Source of the DNA: Limnochordaceae bacterium
GTDB taxonomy: Bacteria > Bacillota > Limnochordia > Limnochordales > Geochordaceae
DNA length: 64,000 nucleotides
Direction of reading: 5' to 3'
NCBI GenBank assembly: GCA_014896295.1
Contig: JADBKR010000008.1
Coordinates: 1 to 64,000 of the forward strand
In this document: piece by piece, positions 33,075 to 42,822 of the stretch
Layout of the letters: every line of letters starts with the position of its first letter
Position numbering within the stretch: the first letter of the stretch is position 1
The notes under the pieces: model-generated
What the model saw: only the letters and a program-made list of their open reading frames with translations
The model's database searches: none
What the model was told of the DNA's origin: nothing
Translations under genes and position numbers: made by a program

Positions 33075-35477
33075 ATGACCACCCAAGAGCAGGAAGGATG
33101 TGCCGCCGCCGTGCAACCGTCGCTGCTGACGTTTCCCCTGTCCGACGTGCTGCCCGGCGTCCCCGACCAGGACGCTTGCGTCGATCGGTTGCTCGAGGCC
33201 GCCCGGCGCATCCCCGGTGTGCGCTCGGCCCGGCGGACCGCCAGCGGGCCGGCCGCAGAGATCCTCCTGGAGATCGACGGCGAAGCCGCCGGCGCCCTCA
33301 CGGTCGGGTCGGAGATCCGCGCGCACGCTCGCCGCATCCTGAGCCAGTATCGCCATGACCGGGTCAAGCTCAACGGCCTGGACTGCCAGGAATGCGCCCG
33401 GGCCGTCGAGCACGTGATGTCGCGCGTCAGCGGCGTCCACGCGGTGGCCGTCAGCTTCGACGAGTCTACGATGGCCATCGAGTACGAGGCGGGCCGGCTG
33501 CGCCGTCCGGATATCGTCCGAAGGGTGGAAGCGCTGGGCTACGAGGTCGAAGACGCCCGCTCCGTCCGGCAATGGGTCCGCCGGCACCACCCCCTGGTGA
33601 GGGCGCTGGCAGCCGGTGTGGCAGGCCTCGTCGCCTGGCTGGTCGCTCGGCTCTCCGCCTCTCCCCCACCGGCGCTGGTCGTTCACTCGCCCGACCTCGC
33701 GCTCGCCTCGGGGCTCTTGTTCGCCGCCGCCTACGTCCTGGCGGGATGGGAGACGGCTCGCCACGCACTACGGGCCCTGGCCCGAGGTCACGTCGACGTG
33801 GACCTGTTGATGCTGCTCGCGGCCGCCGGCGCCGCAGTCATCGGCCAGCTCGCGGAGGGCACGGTGCTGCTGGTGCTGTTCGCCATCGGGCACGCCCTGG
33901 AGCGCGAGGCCACCGGGCGAGCTCGCTCCGCCATCCAGAGCCTTTCGCGCCTTGCCCCTCGTACGGCCCGCCTCGTTCGGGACGGGACGGCCGTGGAGGT
34001 GGCCGTGCATGCTCTGGCCCGGGGCGATCGCGTCCAGATCCGCCCGGGGGAGCGTATCCCCGTGGACGGCACCGTCGTGGCCGGCAGGGGAGCCGTCGAC
34101 CAGGCCACGATTACCGGGGAGAGCGTTCCGGTGCCCAAGGCACCGGGGGATGCGGTCTACGCGGGGACGCTCAACACCGACGGGATGCTCGAGGTCGAGG
34201 TGACCCGGCTCTCGTCCGAGTCCACGCTGGCCCGCATGGCCCGCCTCGTGGACCAGGCGCGCCGGGAGAACTCCCCGGCAGAGCGCCTTTCCCAGCGCAT
34301 GGCCCGCATCCTGGTGCCGGCCGTGCTGGTGGCCGACGTGCTGGTGGCAGCCGTGCCCCCCCTGGCCGGCTGGCTGCCCTGGCACGAGGCGGTGTACCGG
34401 GCGATGGCTTTGCTCGTGGCCGCCTCTCCTTGCGCCCTGGCCGTCGGCGTCCCCATCGCCGGAGTCGCCGCCCTGGCCCGGGCTGCCCGCCAGGGCCTGT
34501 TGGTCAAAGGTCCGGCGTACCTGGAAGCGCTGGGCGCGGTCAAAGCGGTCGCGTTCGACAAGACCGGCACCCTGACCCTCGGGCGTCCGGCCGTCGAGGC
34601 CGTCGAGCCTGTGCCGGGAGTGAGCGCCGAGACCTTGTTGGCGATGGCAGCCGCCGCCGAAGCCCCTTCGACGCACCCCCTGGCCCGGGCCATCGTGGAG
34701 GCGGCCCGCGCCCGTCACCTGCAGTGGCCCCAGGCAACGGACGTTCACCAGGTGCCGGGCCAGGGTATCGAGGTCACGGTCGAGGGGCGACGGATCCGGG
34801 CCGGGAGCGCCGCTTTCGTCCTGGGGGAGGCCGGCCTCTCGGGCGCAGCCCCCTGGCCCGCGCCGCCCGCATCGAGCGCGGTCCACGTGGCCTGCGACGG
34901 GAAAGTCGTCGGGGTGGTGCGCCTCACCGATCCCGTGCGCGAGGAGGCGGCCGAAGCCGTGCGCGCGATGCGGCTGCGGGGGGTCCGCCACGTCTCGCTC
35001 ATCAGCGGGGACCGGGCCGAACTCGCCCGACACGTGGCGGAGCAGGTCGGCGCCGACGAGGCACTGGCACCTCTGCTACCCGAGGAGAAACTGCAGGCCG
35101 TGCGCGCTCTGGTCGGCCGGTTCGGGGCCGTCGCCATGGTCGGCGACGGGGTCAACGACGGACCCGCCCTGGCCGCAGCCACCGTCGGCGTCGCCATGGG
35201 CGCCGCCGGTTCGGACGTCGCCCTCGAAGCTGCGCCGGTAGCCTTGATGGGCAGCGATCTGCGCATGCTGTCCGACGCCATGGACCTCGGGCGCGCCACG
35301 CGGCGCGTCATCGTCCAAAACCTCGCGATAGCCCTGGGGGTCATCGGGGCGCTGGCCTTCGCCGCGGTCACCGGCGCCGTCGGCATCGGGGCCACCGTGG
35401 CCCTCCACGAGACCAGCACGCTGGCGGTCGCCCTCAACGGCCTGCGGCTGCTGCGCTGGCGCCCCACGCGCACGTGA
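33075..35477 (+). CDS. P1B-type metal-exporting ATPase (P1B-4-like)
   Basis: A membrane pump of 800 residues that exports a divalent transition metal. An N-terminal HMA-like domain has GLDCQECA (Cys104 and Cys107). The core has TGESVPVP, DKTGTLT (phosphorylated Asp), THPLARAI and VGDGVNDGPALAAA. The membrane metal motif is SPC (AASPCALAVG) and the last span reads HETSTLAVALNGLRLL, both near the P1B-4 pattern (SPC; HEGGT), so cobalt, ferrous iron or zinc are the likely cargo rather than copper. P1B-4 pumps usually lack an N-terminal CxxC domain, so this one is unusual. Paired with the ArsR gene. Confidence 0.9.
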   Translation: MTTQEQEGCAAAVQPSLLTFPLSDVLPGVPDQDACVDRLLEAARRIPGVRSARRTASGPAAEILLEIDGEAAGALTVGSEIRAHARRILSQYRHDRVKLNGLDCQECARAVEHVMSRVSGVHAVAVSFDESTMAIEYEAGRLRRPDIVRRVEALGYEVEDARSVRQWVRRHHPLVRALAAGVAGLVAWLVARLSASPPPALVVHSPDLALASGLLFAAAYVLAGWETARHALRALARGHVDVDLLMLLAAAGAAVIGQLAEGTVLLVLFAIGHALEREATGRARSAIQSLSRLAPRTARLVRDGTAVEVAVHALARGDRVQIRPGERIPVDGTVVAGRGAVDQATITGESVPVPKAPGDAVYAGTLNTDGMLEVEVTRLSSESTLARMARLVDQARRENSPAERLSQRMARILVPAVLVADVLVAAVPPLAGWLPWHEAVYRAMALLVAASPCALAVGVPIAGVAALARAARQGLLVKGPAYLEALGAVKAVAFDKTGTLTLGRPAVEAVEPVPGVSAETLLAMAAAAEAPSTHPLARAIVEAARARHLQWPQATDVHQVPGQGIEVTVEGRRIRAGSAAFVLGEAGLSGAAPWPAPPASSAVHVACDGKVVGVVRLTDPVREEAAEAVRAMRLRGVRHVSLISGDRAELARHVAEQVGADEALAPLLPEEKLQAVRALVGRFGAVAMVGDGVNDGPALAAATVGVAMGAAGSDVALEAAPVALMGSDLRMLSDAMDLGRATRRVIVQNLAIALGVIGALAFAAVTGAVGIGATVALHETSTLAVALNGLRLLRWRPTRT

Positions 35478-35490
35478 CGCCGGGGCATCC

Positions 35491-36469
35491 TCAGCGCATC
35501 CACGGGGCGATGGTGTCGAGGATGTGCCGGGCACGGTGGCGGTACGAGTGCTTGCTGCACGCCTCGAGCTGGCCTGCCCGGGCGATGCGCGCTCGCTCCT
35601 CGGGGTGGTCCAGGTAGTAGCGGGCAAGCTCCAGCGTCTGAACTGGGGAGTCCGATACCACGAGGTGCTCGCCCGGCCGGAAGAGGTGAAGGTGCGCCGG
35701 CGTCTTGTGGGTCAGGTAGAACGCCCCGCACCCCAGCGCCTCGAAGGTACGCATCGCCGTCTGCGTCGACGAGCTGGCGTCGCTGTGGATCCCGAGCACG
35801 ATGCGGGCCGATGAGAAGACGACGGGCAGCTCCTCGTACGGGAGCAACCCCTTGAGCGCCCGGCCGAAGCGCCGGGGATCGACCGGGCTGCCCGGAGCGT
35901 CCCAGCCCTGCCCGTAGACGTGGACGTCCAGGCCCGCCTCCAGCAGCGGGAGCAGGATCGTCCGCACTCCCTCGCGCCGCGTGGGAAACTGCCCGTACCA
36001 GTTGGCCACCAGCACGGCATCGCACACCCTGGCCGGGTCGGGCTCGACCTTGCGGTGCAAGCCGGGCCAGCACGCAAAAGGCAGCACCTCCGCTCGCAGG
36101 CCCAAGGCCCGGTAGCGGGGCACCGCCTCGGCGGCCGTCGTAAACGTGAAGTCGCACCGCTCAGCCACCCGCCGGGAGAGGTCCCACAGGGGCGGGTCCT
36201 CGATGGCCCAGTAGACGTGGAACACCTTCTCGCGGCGCAGCACGTCGCACACGAGCCCCAGATCGACCCCCGGGAACCCCTCGGTGACGGCCAGGTCCGG
36301 CCGCCACCCCCGGACGATGTCGACCAGCCGCCGGCGCTGCACGTCGGGCGGCATGCCGAAGAGCCGGTGCTCGCCCTCGTGCACGAAGACCTCGTGGCCG
36401 AGGTCCGCGAAGCCCTCGGGCGAGCCCGTACTTGATGACCGGCGCGCAGTTGGTGAACAGCACCCGCAT
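35491..36469 (-). CDS. CgeB-like glycosyltransferase 1 (one frameshift)
   Basis: A GT-B fold glycosyltransferase of about 326 codons in the CgeB group. From ATG 36469 it reads MRVLFTNCAPVIKYGLARG, and then a one-base excess in a GGG run near 36425 moves the frame to FADLGHEVFVHEGEHRLFG. The C-terminal donor-binding domain has VVFSSARIVLGIHSDASSS, RTFEALGCGAFYLT and FRPGEHLVVSDSP, then HSYRHRARHIL. CgeB of Bacillus subtilis is needed for glycosylation of the outer spore layer. No signal peptide. It is divergent from the next glycosyltransferase and starts the glycosylation island. Confidence 0.8.
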
Positions 36470-36536
36470 GCCCGAACCGCTGCCTCGGGGCCAGGGTATG
36501 CCTCCCGGCATATACCGGAACACCGGAGGACCTGCC

Positions 36537-37328
36537 TTGCGGCACACATCGTCAGCTCGAACGGCCGGGGACGGCCCGAAGGCACCCGTCGACGTGGACC
36601 TGGTGATCGTCAGCTACGGGCGCCACGACCTGCTCGAAGCGTGCGTGGCCAGCTTCACCCGTCACACGGCCGGCTACCGGTACCGGCTCATCGTGGTGGA
36701 CAACACAGGCCCTGGCCCCATGGCCGCCCATCTCGACCGGCTCGAGCGGCAGGGAGCCCTGGTCATTCGCAACGCGGCCAACGCGGGCTACGCCCGCGCT
36801 TGCAACCAGGGCATCGCAGCGGGCAACGGGAGGTACGTGGTCCTGCTCAACAACGACGTGCAGGCGACGCCGGGGTGGCTGCCGCCCCTGGTGCGCTGCA
36901 TGGAGGAAGACCCGTCGGTGGCCGTGGCCGGCCCCCTCCTGGTGACGCCGGACGGCTACGTGGTCGGCGTACCCGTCACGGGCACCGACCTGGACCCTCA
37001 CCAGCCAGGGCTGTGGCAGCACGAGAGTGCCTGGCCCCTTCCTCGCCGCCCGGTGGCGTGCCTGACCGTGAGCGGGGCCGCCTACATGATCCGGCGCGCC
37101 TGCCTGGCGCACGTCGGGCTCATGGACGAGGGGTTTTTCCTCTACTTCGAGGACGCCGACTTCAGCCTGCGGGCCCGGCAGGCCGGCTACCGGGTCGTCT
37201 GGTGCCCCGGCAGCCGGTTGGTCCACCTCGTCTCCGCCACCGGGCGCGACCACCCGGCGCGCGACCGGGTGTACCAGGAGAGCGCCCGGCGCTTCTGGCG
37301 CAAGTGGGGAGGTTTGCCGGCCCGGTGA
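36537..37328 (+). CDS. Family 2 glycosyltransferase
   Basis: A GT-A enzyme of 263 residues. VDVDLVIVSYGRHDLLEACV opens the nucleotide-binding fold, LLNNDVQATPGWLPPLV holds the DxD-equivalent, and ACLTVSGAAYMIRR and FEDADFSLRARQAGYRV follow. This is the rhamnosyl- or related sugar-transferase type. TTG 36537 was chosen because GGAGG lies seven bases upstream. Its stop overlaps the next glycosyltransferase start (GTGA), so the two are co-translated. Confidence 0.85.
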   Translation: MRHTSSARTAGDGPKAPVDVDLVIVSYGRHDLLEACVASFTRHTAGYRYRLIVVDNTGPGPMAAHLDRLERQGALVIRNAANAGYARACNQGIAAGNGRYVVLLNNDVQATPGWLPPLVRCMEEDPSVAVAGPLLVTPDGYVVGVPVTGTDLDPHQPGLWQHESAWPLPRRPVACLTVSGAAYMIRRACLAHVGLMDEGFFLYFEDADFSLRARQAGYRVVWCPGSRLVHLVSATGRDHPARDRVYQESARRFWRKWGGLPAR

Positions 37329-38398
37329 CGCAGCTCAGGCTCACGGTCGTCTATCCCCCGACGCTGGACTGGGGGTGGATGACCCAGCGCCCCCAGCAGA
37401 TATCCTTGCGCCTCGCCCGGCGGGGCATCGGCGTCGTCTACTGCAACCTCACCCAGCGCCCCGGACGGCCTCTCGAGCCCATTTCGCCCAATTTGTGGAT
37501 CTGCCACGACTTCGAAGCGCTCAAGCGCCAGCCCGTCCCGGGTGCGGTCGTCTGGGCCAGCTGGGGCCGGCACTGGCCTCTGTTCGGCCGGTGGAACGCC
37601 CTGCTCAACGTCTTCGACAACCTCGACGACTTCGAGAGCTGGGAGAGGGACGACCGGGAAGCCGCCGCGCGGGCGGACCTGGTGCTCGCGACCTCTCGCC
37701 TGTTGTTCCAGCGCTGGGCGGCGCGCCGCCCGCACGTCTACCTGGTTCCCAACGGGTGCGACTTCGAGCACTTCCACCGCGCCGCCGTCTCTCCGCCGCT
37801 TCCGGAGCCGCCCGATCTCGCCGGTATCCCCCGCCCGCGGGTGCTCTACATGGGGGCGCTCGCCCCCTGGCTCGACGCCGCCGCCATCGAGGCCCTGGTG
37901 GCGACCTACCCCGGCACCGCCTTCGTCTTCATCGGCGCTTCCATGGGCTACGAGCCCCCCCGGCGCTCCAACGTCCACGTGCTGGGGCTCAAGCCGTACG
38001 AGGCCCTGCCTTCGTACCTGGCCCACTGTGACGCAGGGCTCATCCCTTTCCGGCCCGAACGGGTCACGAAGGCCGCCAACCCGGTGAAGCTGTACGAGTA
38101 CCTGGCTGCCGGCCTGCCTGTCCTCGCCTCCCGCCTCCCCGAGCTGGAGCCGTACGCGGGTGTCGTCCACCTGGCGGGCCAACCGCCGGAATGGGCCGCT
38201 CTTCTCCCCGCTGCGCTGGCAGACACCTCCGCGGCACGCCGTGAGCAGCGCGCCGCCGTAGCCCGGGCCAACACGTGGGACGACCGGGTGGACCAGATCG
38301 TCTCGCTGCTGCACAAAGCGATCGCCGTCAAGCAAGCCCGCGAGTCGGCCTCCGCGGTATTGCGGGTGCGCCCGCAGCCGTACGTGAAGCGCATGTAG
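37325..38398 (+). CDS. Family 1/4 glycosyltransferase
   Basis: A GT-B enzyme of 357 residues. The N-terminal half includes TQRPQQISLRLARRGIGVVY and VFDNLDDFESW; the C-terminal half has VLYMGALAPWLDAAAIEALV, VHVLGLKPYEALPSYLAHCD and NPVKLYEYLAAGLPVLAS, with the acidic donor-binding site before KLYEY. It probably adds a sugar to a surface glycan. The TQRPQ...NLDDFESW pattern is common in bacterial surface polysaccharide loci. Starts four bases within the previous gene. Confidence 0.85.
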   Translation: MTQLRLTVVYPPTLDWGWMTQRPQQISLRLARRGIGVVYCNLTQRPGRPLEPISPNLWICHDFEALKRQPVPGAVVWASWGRHWPLFGRWNALLNVFDNLDDFESWERDDREAAARADLVLATSRLLFQRWAARRPHVYLVPNGCDFEHFHRAAVSPPLPEPPDLAGIPRPRVLYMGALAPWLDAAAIEALVATYPGTAFVFIGASMGYEPPRRSNVHVLGLKPYEALPSYLAHCDAGLIPFRPERVTKAANPVKLYEYLAAGLPVLASRLPELEPYAGVVHLAGQPPEWAALLPAALADTSAARREQRAAVARANTWDDRVDQIVSLLHKAIAVKQARESASAVLRVRPQPYVKRM

Positions 38399-38446
38399 GC
38401 GCGGCTTCATAGGATGGCAAGCAGAGCAGGCGAGGAGGCGCGTGCG

Positions 38447-40756
38447 ATGGCCGTCTCCCGGGCCGCGAGTCCGCAGGGCGGGGGTCCGGCGACCAAAGTC
38501 AAGGAGATCCGGGCAGAGGCCCTCGTCCGGGAAGCCCTCGTGGTGCCCAATGCCGTAGTGGTGCAGGGGTCCGTGCACAAGCAGATCTTCTGGGTCGGCG
38601 TGGACGGCACGGTCCACCACACGCCCGAGACGCTCCCGTTCACCCAGATGATCCCCGTGCCGGGCGCCCGCCCGGGGATGCTGGCCCAGGTGCAGAGCGC
38701 GGTCGAGCACGTGGCCTTCGTGCTCTCGCCCGACGGCACCACCGTCTTCGAGAAAGTGTTGGTGCGTTCGTCGGCGGTGGCAGCCGAGCTGCAAACCATC
38801 AGCATCCGGACGGGGACCGGCCCCCTGGTCCGGGTCGACGAGTTCATCGGACAGGCGAGCGCCCAGCGGACGGTGGCCAGCCAGCACGCCCTGGCAAGCC
38901 CCGCCGTCAAGCTGACCGAGGTCCGGGCCACCCTGGAGGCGGTGACCCCTTCCGCCGGCACCGACACGGTCACCGTGACGGGACTGCTCCACTACCAGAT
39001 CTTCTACGTCGGCACCGACGGCCGCCAGCACCATCAGAGCGCCCAGGCGCCCTTCGAAGTCGTGGCCACCGTCCCCGGCTCACGGCCCGGCGATCACGCC
39101 ACCGTCTCGCTCGCCATCGTCAACCTCGAGCCTACCCTGGTCGACCCCACGACGGTGGACGTCGCCTCCTTGCTGGGCGGCACCGTGGTCGTGAGCCGCG
39201 CCCGCGACGTCAGCGTCGTGGCCGGCGAGGGGCCCGTCCTCAAACTCGCCCAGCTGGTCGGGGAAGCCCCGGTCACCGCCGGCGACACCTCCGACCTGGT
39301 ACTCAGCCGCCAGCCGGCCGCCGTCACCGGGGTCGTCACCACCATCGGCTCGGTGACCGCCCGGGTCCATCTCGGCCAGGTCTTCATCAGCGGCACCCTC
39401 GTCTACCGGGTCGACTACGTCGACGCCGGGACGGGCGAGATGCGGTCCGAGAGCTTCACGGAACCCTTTTCCGTGGCCGTGGACGTGCCGGGCGCGGCCG
39501 CCGGCATGGATGCCTCGGTCCAGCTCGACGTGACGGCCACCGTCTTCGAGCTCGTCGCGCCCAGCACCGTGCGCGTCACCGGCACCCTCTCGGGAAGCGT
39601 GGTGGTGACCCAGCTCATCTTGCTTCCCATCGAGCCGGGCACGGATCTGACCATCCTGGCCGAGGTCGTGGTCGGCACGGGCACGAGCCAGGTCCTCGTC
39701 GAGCGCCCCGTGCCCATCGTGCCCGTCGCCCCGGAGGTGCTCGAGCGGGTCATCCGGGTCGAGGAACTGGTCCCGGTGCGGGCGCAAAGCCTGGTCGAGG
39801 CTCTGGTGCCGCTGCCTCAGCCCGCCGTCAAGATCAAGGACGTGCGCGGGGAGGCCCGGTTGCTCGGCGTGGAACAGTTCGGCCCGCGGGCGCTCGGCGT
39901 GCGCGGGGTGCTCCACCTCGAGGTGTTCGTCGTCGGCACGGACGACATCGTGCACCACGTGGCGTTCGACCAGCCGTTCCAGATCCTGGTCTCCGTGCCG
40001 GGGCCCGTCGGCCCCGACTTCCGGCTCGAGCTCAGCATCGAGAAGATCCTGCCGCGCCTCGCTCAGGACGGGCGCGCCGTGAGCGTGGTCGCCGTCGTCC
40101 GGGTCTCGGGCGGGACCGCCTCGTCCCGCCAGGTGCCCGTGGTGCTCGACATCCTCGGCGCCGACGTGACCATCGACCGGATCCGGGCCAGGGCCGATCT
40201 CGTCCAGGGCGAGGCCAGCCTGCAGCACGAGGTGCGAGGCACGGTCACGCTCTCGCCCCCGGCCGCCCCCTCGGTCCCCGTGCAAGTCGAGGCCCAGCCT
40301 ACGGGCTTCAGCGTCCAGGTCGGCAACGGGCAGGCGCTGGTCCTGGGAACGGTGCGAGCCGCCCTGACCTACTCGGCGGCCGACGGTACTCTCCACCGGG
40401 CCACCGCCGAACTCCCCGTCGAGCTGGCGGTGGCGCTGCCCGGCGTCCGGCCGGGCATGACGCCCTACCTGACCGTGACGGTGACCGGGGCCCGGGCGAC
40501 GCCGGCGCCGGGCGGCGCGAGCGCCGAGGTCGCCGTCCAGCTCTCCCTGCTGGTCAAGGTCACGGAGCGGGTGGTGCTGGACCTCATCACCGACGTGCGC
40601 GGGCCCGCCGTGGTCAGCGTGGAGCGCCAGACCGTCCTGCTCGACGTGGTCGACGACGGCGTCCCCTACCCTGTGCCGGTGACCATCGTGACCCACGTCA
40701 CGCTCGCCTCGGATCCCCTCGCCGTACCGCCCGCCGCGGCCGCCGGCCCGAGGTAG
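38447..40756 (+). CDS. Five-repeat SPOCS (DUF3794) protein
   Basis: A 769-residue protein with no signal peptide or membrane span. Five SPOCS domains are visible by their core: VHKQIFWVGVDGTVHHTPE, LHYQIFYVGTDGRQHHQSA, LVYRVDYVDAGTGEMRSES, LHLEVFVVGTDDIVHHVAF and VRAALTYSAADGTLHRATA, each followed by a PF...VPG stretch. SPOCS domains build the spore coat basement (SpoVID, SipL) and similar sheaths. Between repeats are Thr/Val-rich beta strands (TVTVTGLLHYQIF). No SpoIVA-binding or LysM part is seen. ATG 38447 follows GAGGAGG. It lies among glycosyltransferases and could be their target or a coat scaffold. Confidence 0.85.
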   Translation: MAVSRAASPQGGGPATKVKEIRAEALVREALVVPNAVVVQGSVHKQIFWVGVDGTVHHTPETLPFTQMIPVPGARPGMLAQVQSAVEHVAFVLSPDGTTVFEKVLVRSSAVAAELQTISIRTGTGPLVRVDEFIGQASAQRTVASQHALASPAVKLTEVRATLEAVTPSAGTDTVTVTGLLHYQIFYVGTDGRQHHQSAQAPFEVVATVPGSRPGDHATVSLAIVNLEPTLVDPTTVDVASLLGGTVVVSRARDVSVVAGEGPVLKLAQLVGEAPVTAGDTSDLVLSRQPAAVTGVVTTIGSVTARVHLGQVFISGTLVYRVDYVDAGTGEMRSESFTEPFSVAVDVPGAAAGMDASVQLDVTATVFELVAPSTVRVTGTLSGSVVVTQLILLPIEPGTDLTILAEVVVGTGTSQVLVERPVPIVPVAPEVLERVIRVEELVPVRAQSLVEALVPLPQPAVKIKDVRGEARLLGVEQFGPRALGVRGVLHLEVFVVGTDDIVHHVAFDQPFQILVSVPGPVGPDFRLELSIEKILPRLAQDGRAVSVVAVVRVSGGTASSRQVPVVLDILGADVTIDRIRARADLVQGEASLQHEVRGTVTLSPPAAPSVPVQVEAQPTGFSVQVGNGQALVLGTVRAALTYSAADGTLHRATAELPVELAVALPGVRPGMTPYLTVTVTGARATPAPGGASAEVAVQLSLLVKVTERVVLDLITDVRGPAVVSVERQTVLLDVVDDGVPYPVPVTIVTHVTLASDPLAVPPAAAAGPR

Positions 40757-40906
40757 CAGTTAGGATTGGCGTCCTGTTTCCCACACCACCGTACCCCCAT
40801 AGCCTGGGCACCGAGCGGCGCATGTCCGGCAGGCCGCGCCGGGTCTCACCCCGGCAGGCGGCGATGAGCGCCAGGGGCGCAGCGGAAAGGGGGATGACGA
40901 AGAGCC

Positions 40907-42739
40907 GTGGCCCAGGAACATACCCTCTACGCCATGGCCGCGCTCTTGCTGATCGTGCTGGTCGCAGGAGTGTGGTGGATCAGCTCGAGGCACCACGCCA
41001 GGCCCCGCGGCACGAGGCCACCGGTCCTGCCCGGATCCGGCAAGACCAGCCGGCGGATAGGCATTTCGCCGGCTGCATCGACGACGGCAGGAGAGGTGCT
41101 GGCGGCAACGTTACCACTCGAGGCCGCTTTGCTCGTTCAGCAACAGGAAGAGGAGGTGGAAGAGAGTCCCGCCGGCCAGACGGAGGTAGCACCGCCGGTG
41201 GCGCCTGTGGACGAGACGAGCACGGATGAGCCCGAAGCGGGCGCGCCGGCACCCGTGGAAACCGTCGCCGGCGAGGTTGCCGGCGACGCCGAGGCTACCA
41301 CGGCACCGGATCCGATGGGAGACGGCACCCCTGGTGACGCGGAGCCGCCGGAGTGGGAGCCCGATGCACCACCCCCGGCGTCCTCCACCGGAAGAGAGCC
41401 GCCAATCCGGTACGAAGGAGCGATGCTCACCGTGGGTGTCGACCCGTTGGTCAAAGCGGAGGTCGTGGTCGCAGAGAACAGCCGCCAGGTGCTGCAGGAG
41501 TGGCGTACTCCCCTGCCGGCCGGGACCATCAAAGTCCGGGACATCACCCACCGGATCGTGGACGTACGCTGTGAGCTCCTGGACGACAAAGTCATCGTCC
41601 AGCTGGTCCTTGAAAAGCAGGTCTTCTACGTGGGGCCCGACAACCTGGTGCACCACCTGGGCGAGCGGGTGCCCGTGAGCACGTTCGTGGACGTGCCGGG
41701 TACCCGTCCGGGCATGCACTGCCAGCCCACCGTCACGGTGGAGCGCATCCTCTTCCATCTCGAGGACTGCGTGCTGGTGCAAAAGATCATGCTCGACGTC
41801 TTCGTGAAGGTGACGCAGCGCGAGCACGTCAACCTGGTGGAGCAGCCCGGTGGACTCCCGATCAAGGCGCTCGAGGTGGTGGCCGACGTCACCGGCCAGA
41901 TGGTGGAGGAGATCCCGGTCACGCTCAGCGTGCCCGCGATCAAGGTCGTCGAGGTGCGGGTCTCGATCCCGCCGGAGTTCCTGACCATCGAACCGATCAA
42001 CGACAAGGTGATCATCCAGGGGCTGCTCCACAAGCAGATCTTCTTCGTCGACGAGGCCAACGTCGAACGCCACCAGGCCGTCGACGTGCCCTTCAGCCAC
42101 TTCGTCGAGGCTCCCGGCACCCGGCCGGAGCACGTCGTCATCGTCGAGCCGGTGGTCGTCTTCACGGCGTTCGATCTCCTCTTCCCGGACGGCGCCAGCG
42201 CCACCACGCAGATGCTCGAGAAGGTCGTCGTCGACTTCCTGGTCAACGTGGCCCGCTTGCGCATCATGAGCGTGGTCGAAAACCCGGCAGGCGTGCTCAT
42301 CAAGGCCGAGGTGGTGCTCGGGCAGGGCACCAACCAGATCATGCTGGAGCGGGACGTCACGCTCAGCGTCGGAGCGCTCAAGATCAGCGACGTGCTGGCC
42401 CGGGTCGAGAACCTGCGCGCCATCTCCCTCCCCGGCAAAGTGCTGATCCAGGGCACCGTGCACAAGCAGCTCTTCTTCGTCGGCCTCGACGACGGGCTCG
42501 AACATCACCAGGCCGAGACGATCCCGTTCAGCGCCGTGGTCGAGGTGGTCGGCTCGGCGCCCGATCTCCTCGTCCAGGTCACCCCGACCATCGAGCACAT
42601 CCAGACGGAGCTTCTGTCCCCCACGCTGGTGCATCAAAAGGTCATCCTGCGCTTCGACGTGGTCGTAGGGGAGGAGCGCCAGGTGAGGCTGCAGACGGCG
42701 CCCTATCCCTACCCGCTACCGGTCGTACCGGGCGCATAA
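40907..42739 (+). CDS. Membrane-anchored three-repeat SPOCS (DUF3794) protein
   Basis: A 610-residue protein. A single N-terminal span (YAMAALLLIVLVAGVWWI) is followed by a basic stretch and an acidic, Pro/Ala/Glu-rich linker of about 110 residues, then three SPOCS domains: LEKQVFYVGPDNLVHHLGE, LHKQIFFVDEANVERHQAV and VHKQLFFVGLDDGLEHHQA. Conserved IKVVEVRV/IKISDV strands separate them. The layout (anchor, disordered stalk, beta domains) suggests it tethers the SPOCS layer to a membrane, perhaps the outer forespore membrane. GTG 40907 was chosen. A strong hairpin follows its end. Confidence 0.85.
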   Translation: MAQEHTLYAMAALLLIVLVAGVWWISSRHHARPRGTRPPVLPGSGKTSRRIGISPAASTTAGEVLAATLPLEAALLVQQQEEEVEESPAGQTEVAPPVAPVDETSTDEPEAGAPAPVETVAGEVAGDAEATTAPDPMGDGTPGDAEPPEWEPDAPPPASSTGREPPIRYEGAMLTVGVDPLVKAEVVVAENSRQVLQEWRTPLPAGTIKVRDITHRIVDVRCELLDDKVIVQLVLEKQVFYVGPDNLVHHLGERVPVSTFVDVPGTRPGMHCQPTVTVERILFHLEDCVLVQKIMLDVFVKVTQREHVNLVEQPGGLPIKALEVVADVTGQMVEEIPVTLSVPAIKVVEVRVSIPPEFLTIEPINDKVIIQGLLHKQIFFVDEANVERHQAVDVPFSHFVEAPGTRPEHVVIVEPVVVFTAFDLLFPDGASATTQMLEKVVVDFLVNVARLRIMSVVENPAGVLIKAEVVLGQGTNQIMLERDVTLSVGALKISDVLARVENLRAISLPGKVLIQGTVHKQLFFVGLDDGLEHHQAETIPFSAVVEVVGSAPDLLVQVTPTIEHIQTELLSPTLVHQKVILRFDVVVGEERQVRLQTAPYPYPLPVVPGA

Positions 42740-42764
42740 GGCGTACCGGAGCGCCTGGCCCATT

Positions 42765-42813
42765 CCGGCAGCGCCGGTGCCTGCCGCCTCACGGCGGGTG
42801 CCGGCGCTGCCGG
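42765..42813 (+). terminator. Long hairpin after the SPOCS pair
   Basis: CCGGCAGCGCCGG (42765-42777) pairs perfectly with CCGGCGCTGCCGG (42801-42813), and the inner arms (TGCCGCC/GGCGGG) extend the stem. No T-tract follows. It probably ends or attenuates SPOCS transcription. Confidence 0.55.
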
Positions 42814-42822
42814 TGTCATGGA

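Noticed and set aside
39080-40696. Minus-strand frame of 538 codons opposite the SPOCS protein
   Set aside because: It is rich in His, Asp and Gly as expected for the antisense of Val/Thr-rich coding sequence; the plus-strand frame has clear repeated domains.
38447-40756. Periodic sequence that could be a CRISPR or short tandem array
   Set aside because: The recurrence is at the protein level (SPOCS domains about 120-150 residues apart); there are no identical short DNA repeats. I saw no CRISPR array elsewhere either.
41111-42637. Minus-strand frame of 508 codons opposite the second SPOCS protein
   Set aside because: Same antisense artefact: composition is low-complexity and the plus strand carries the real domains.
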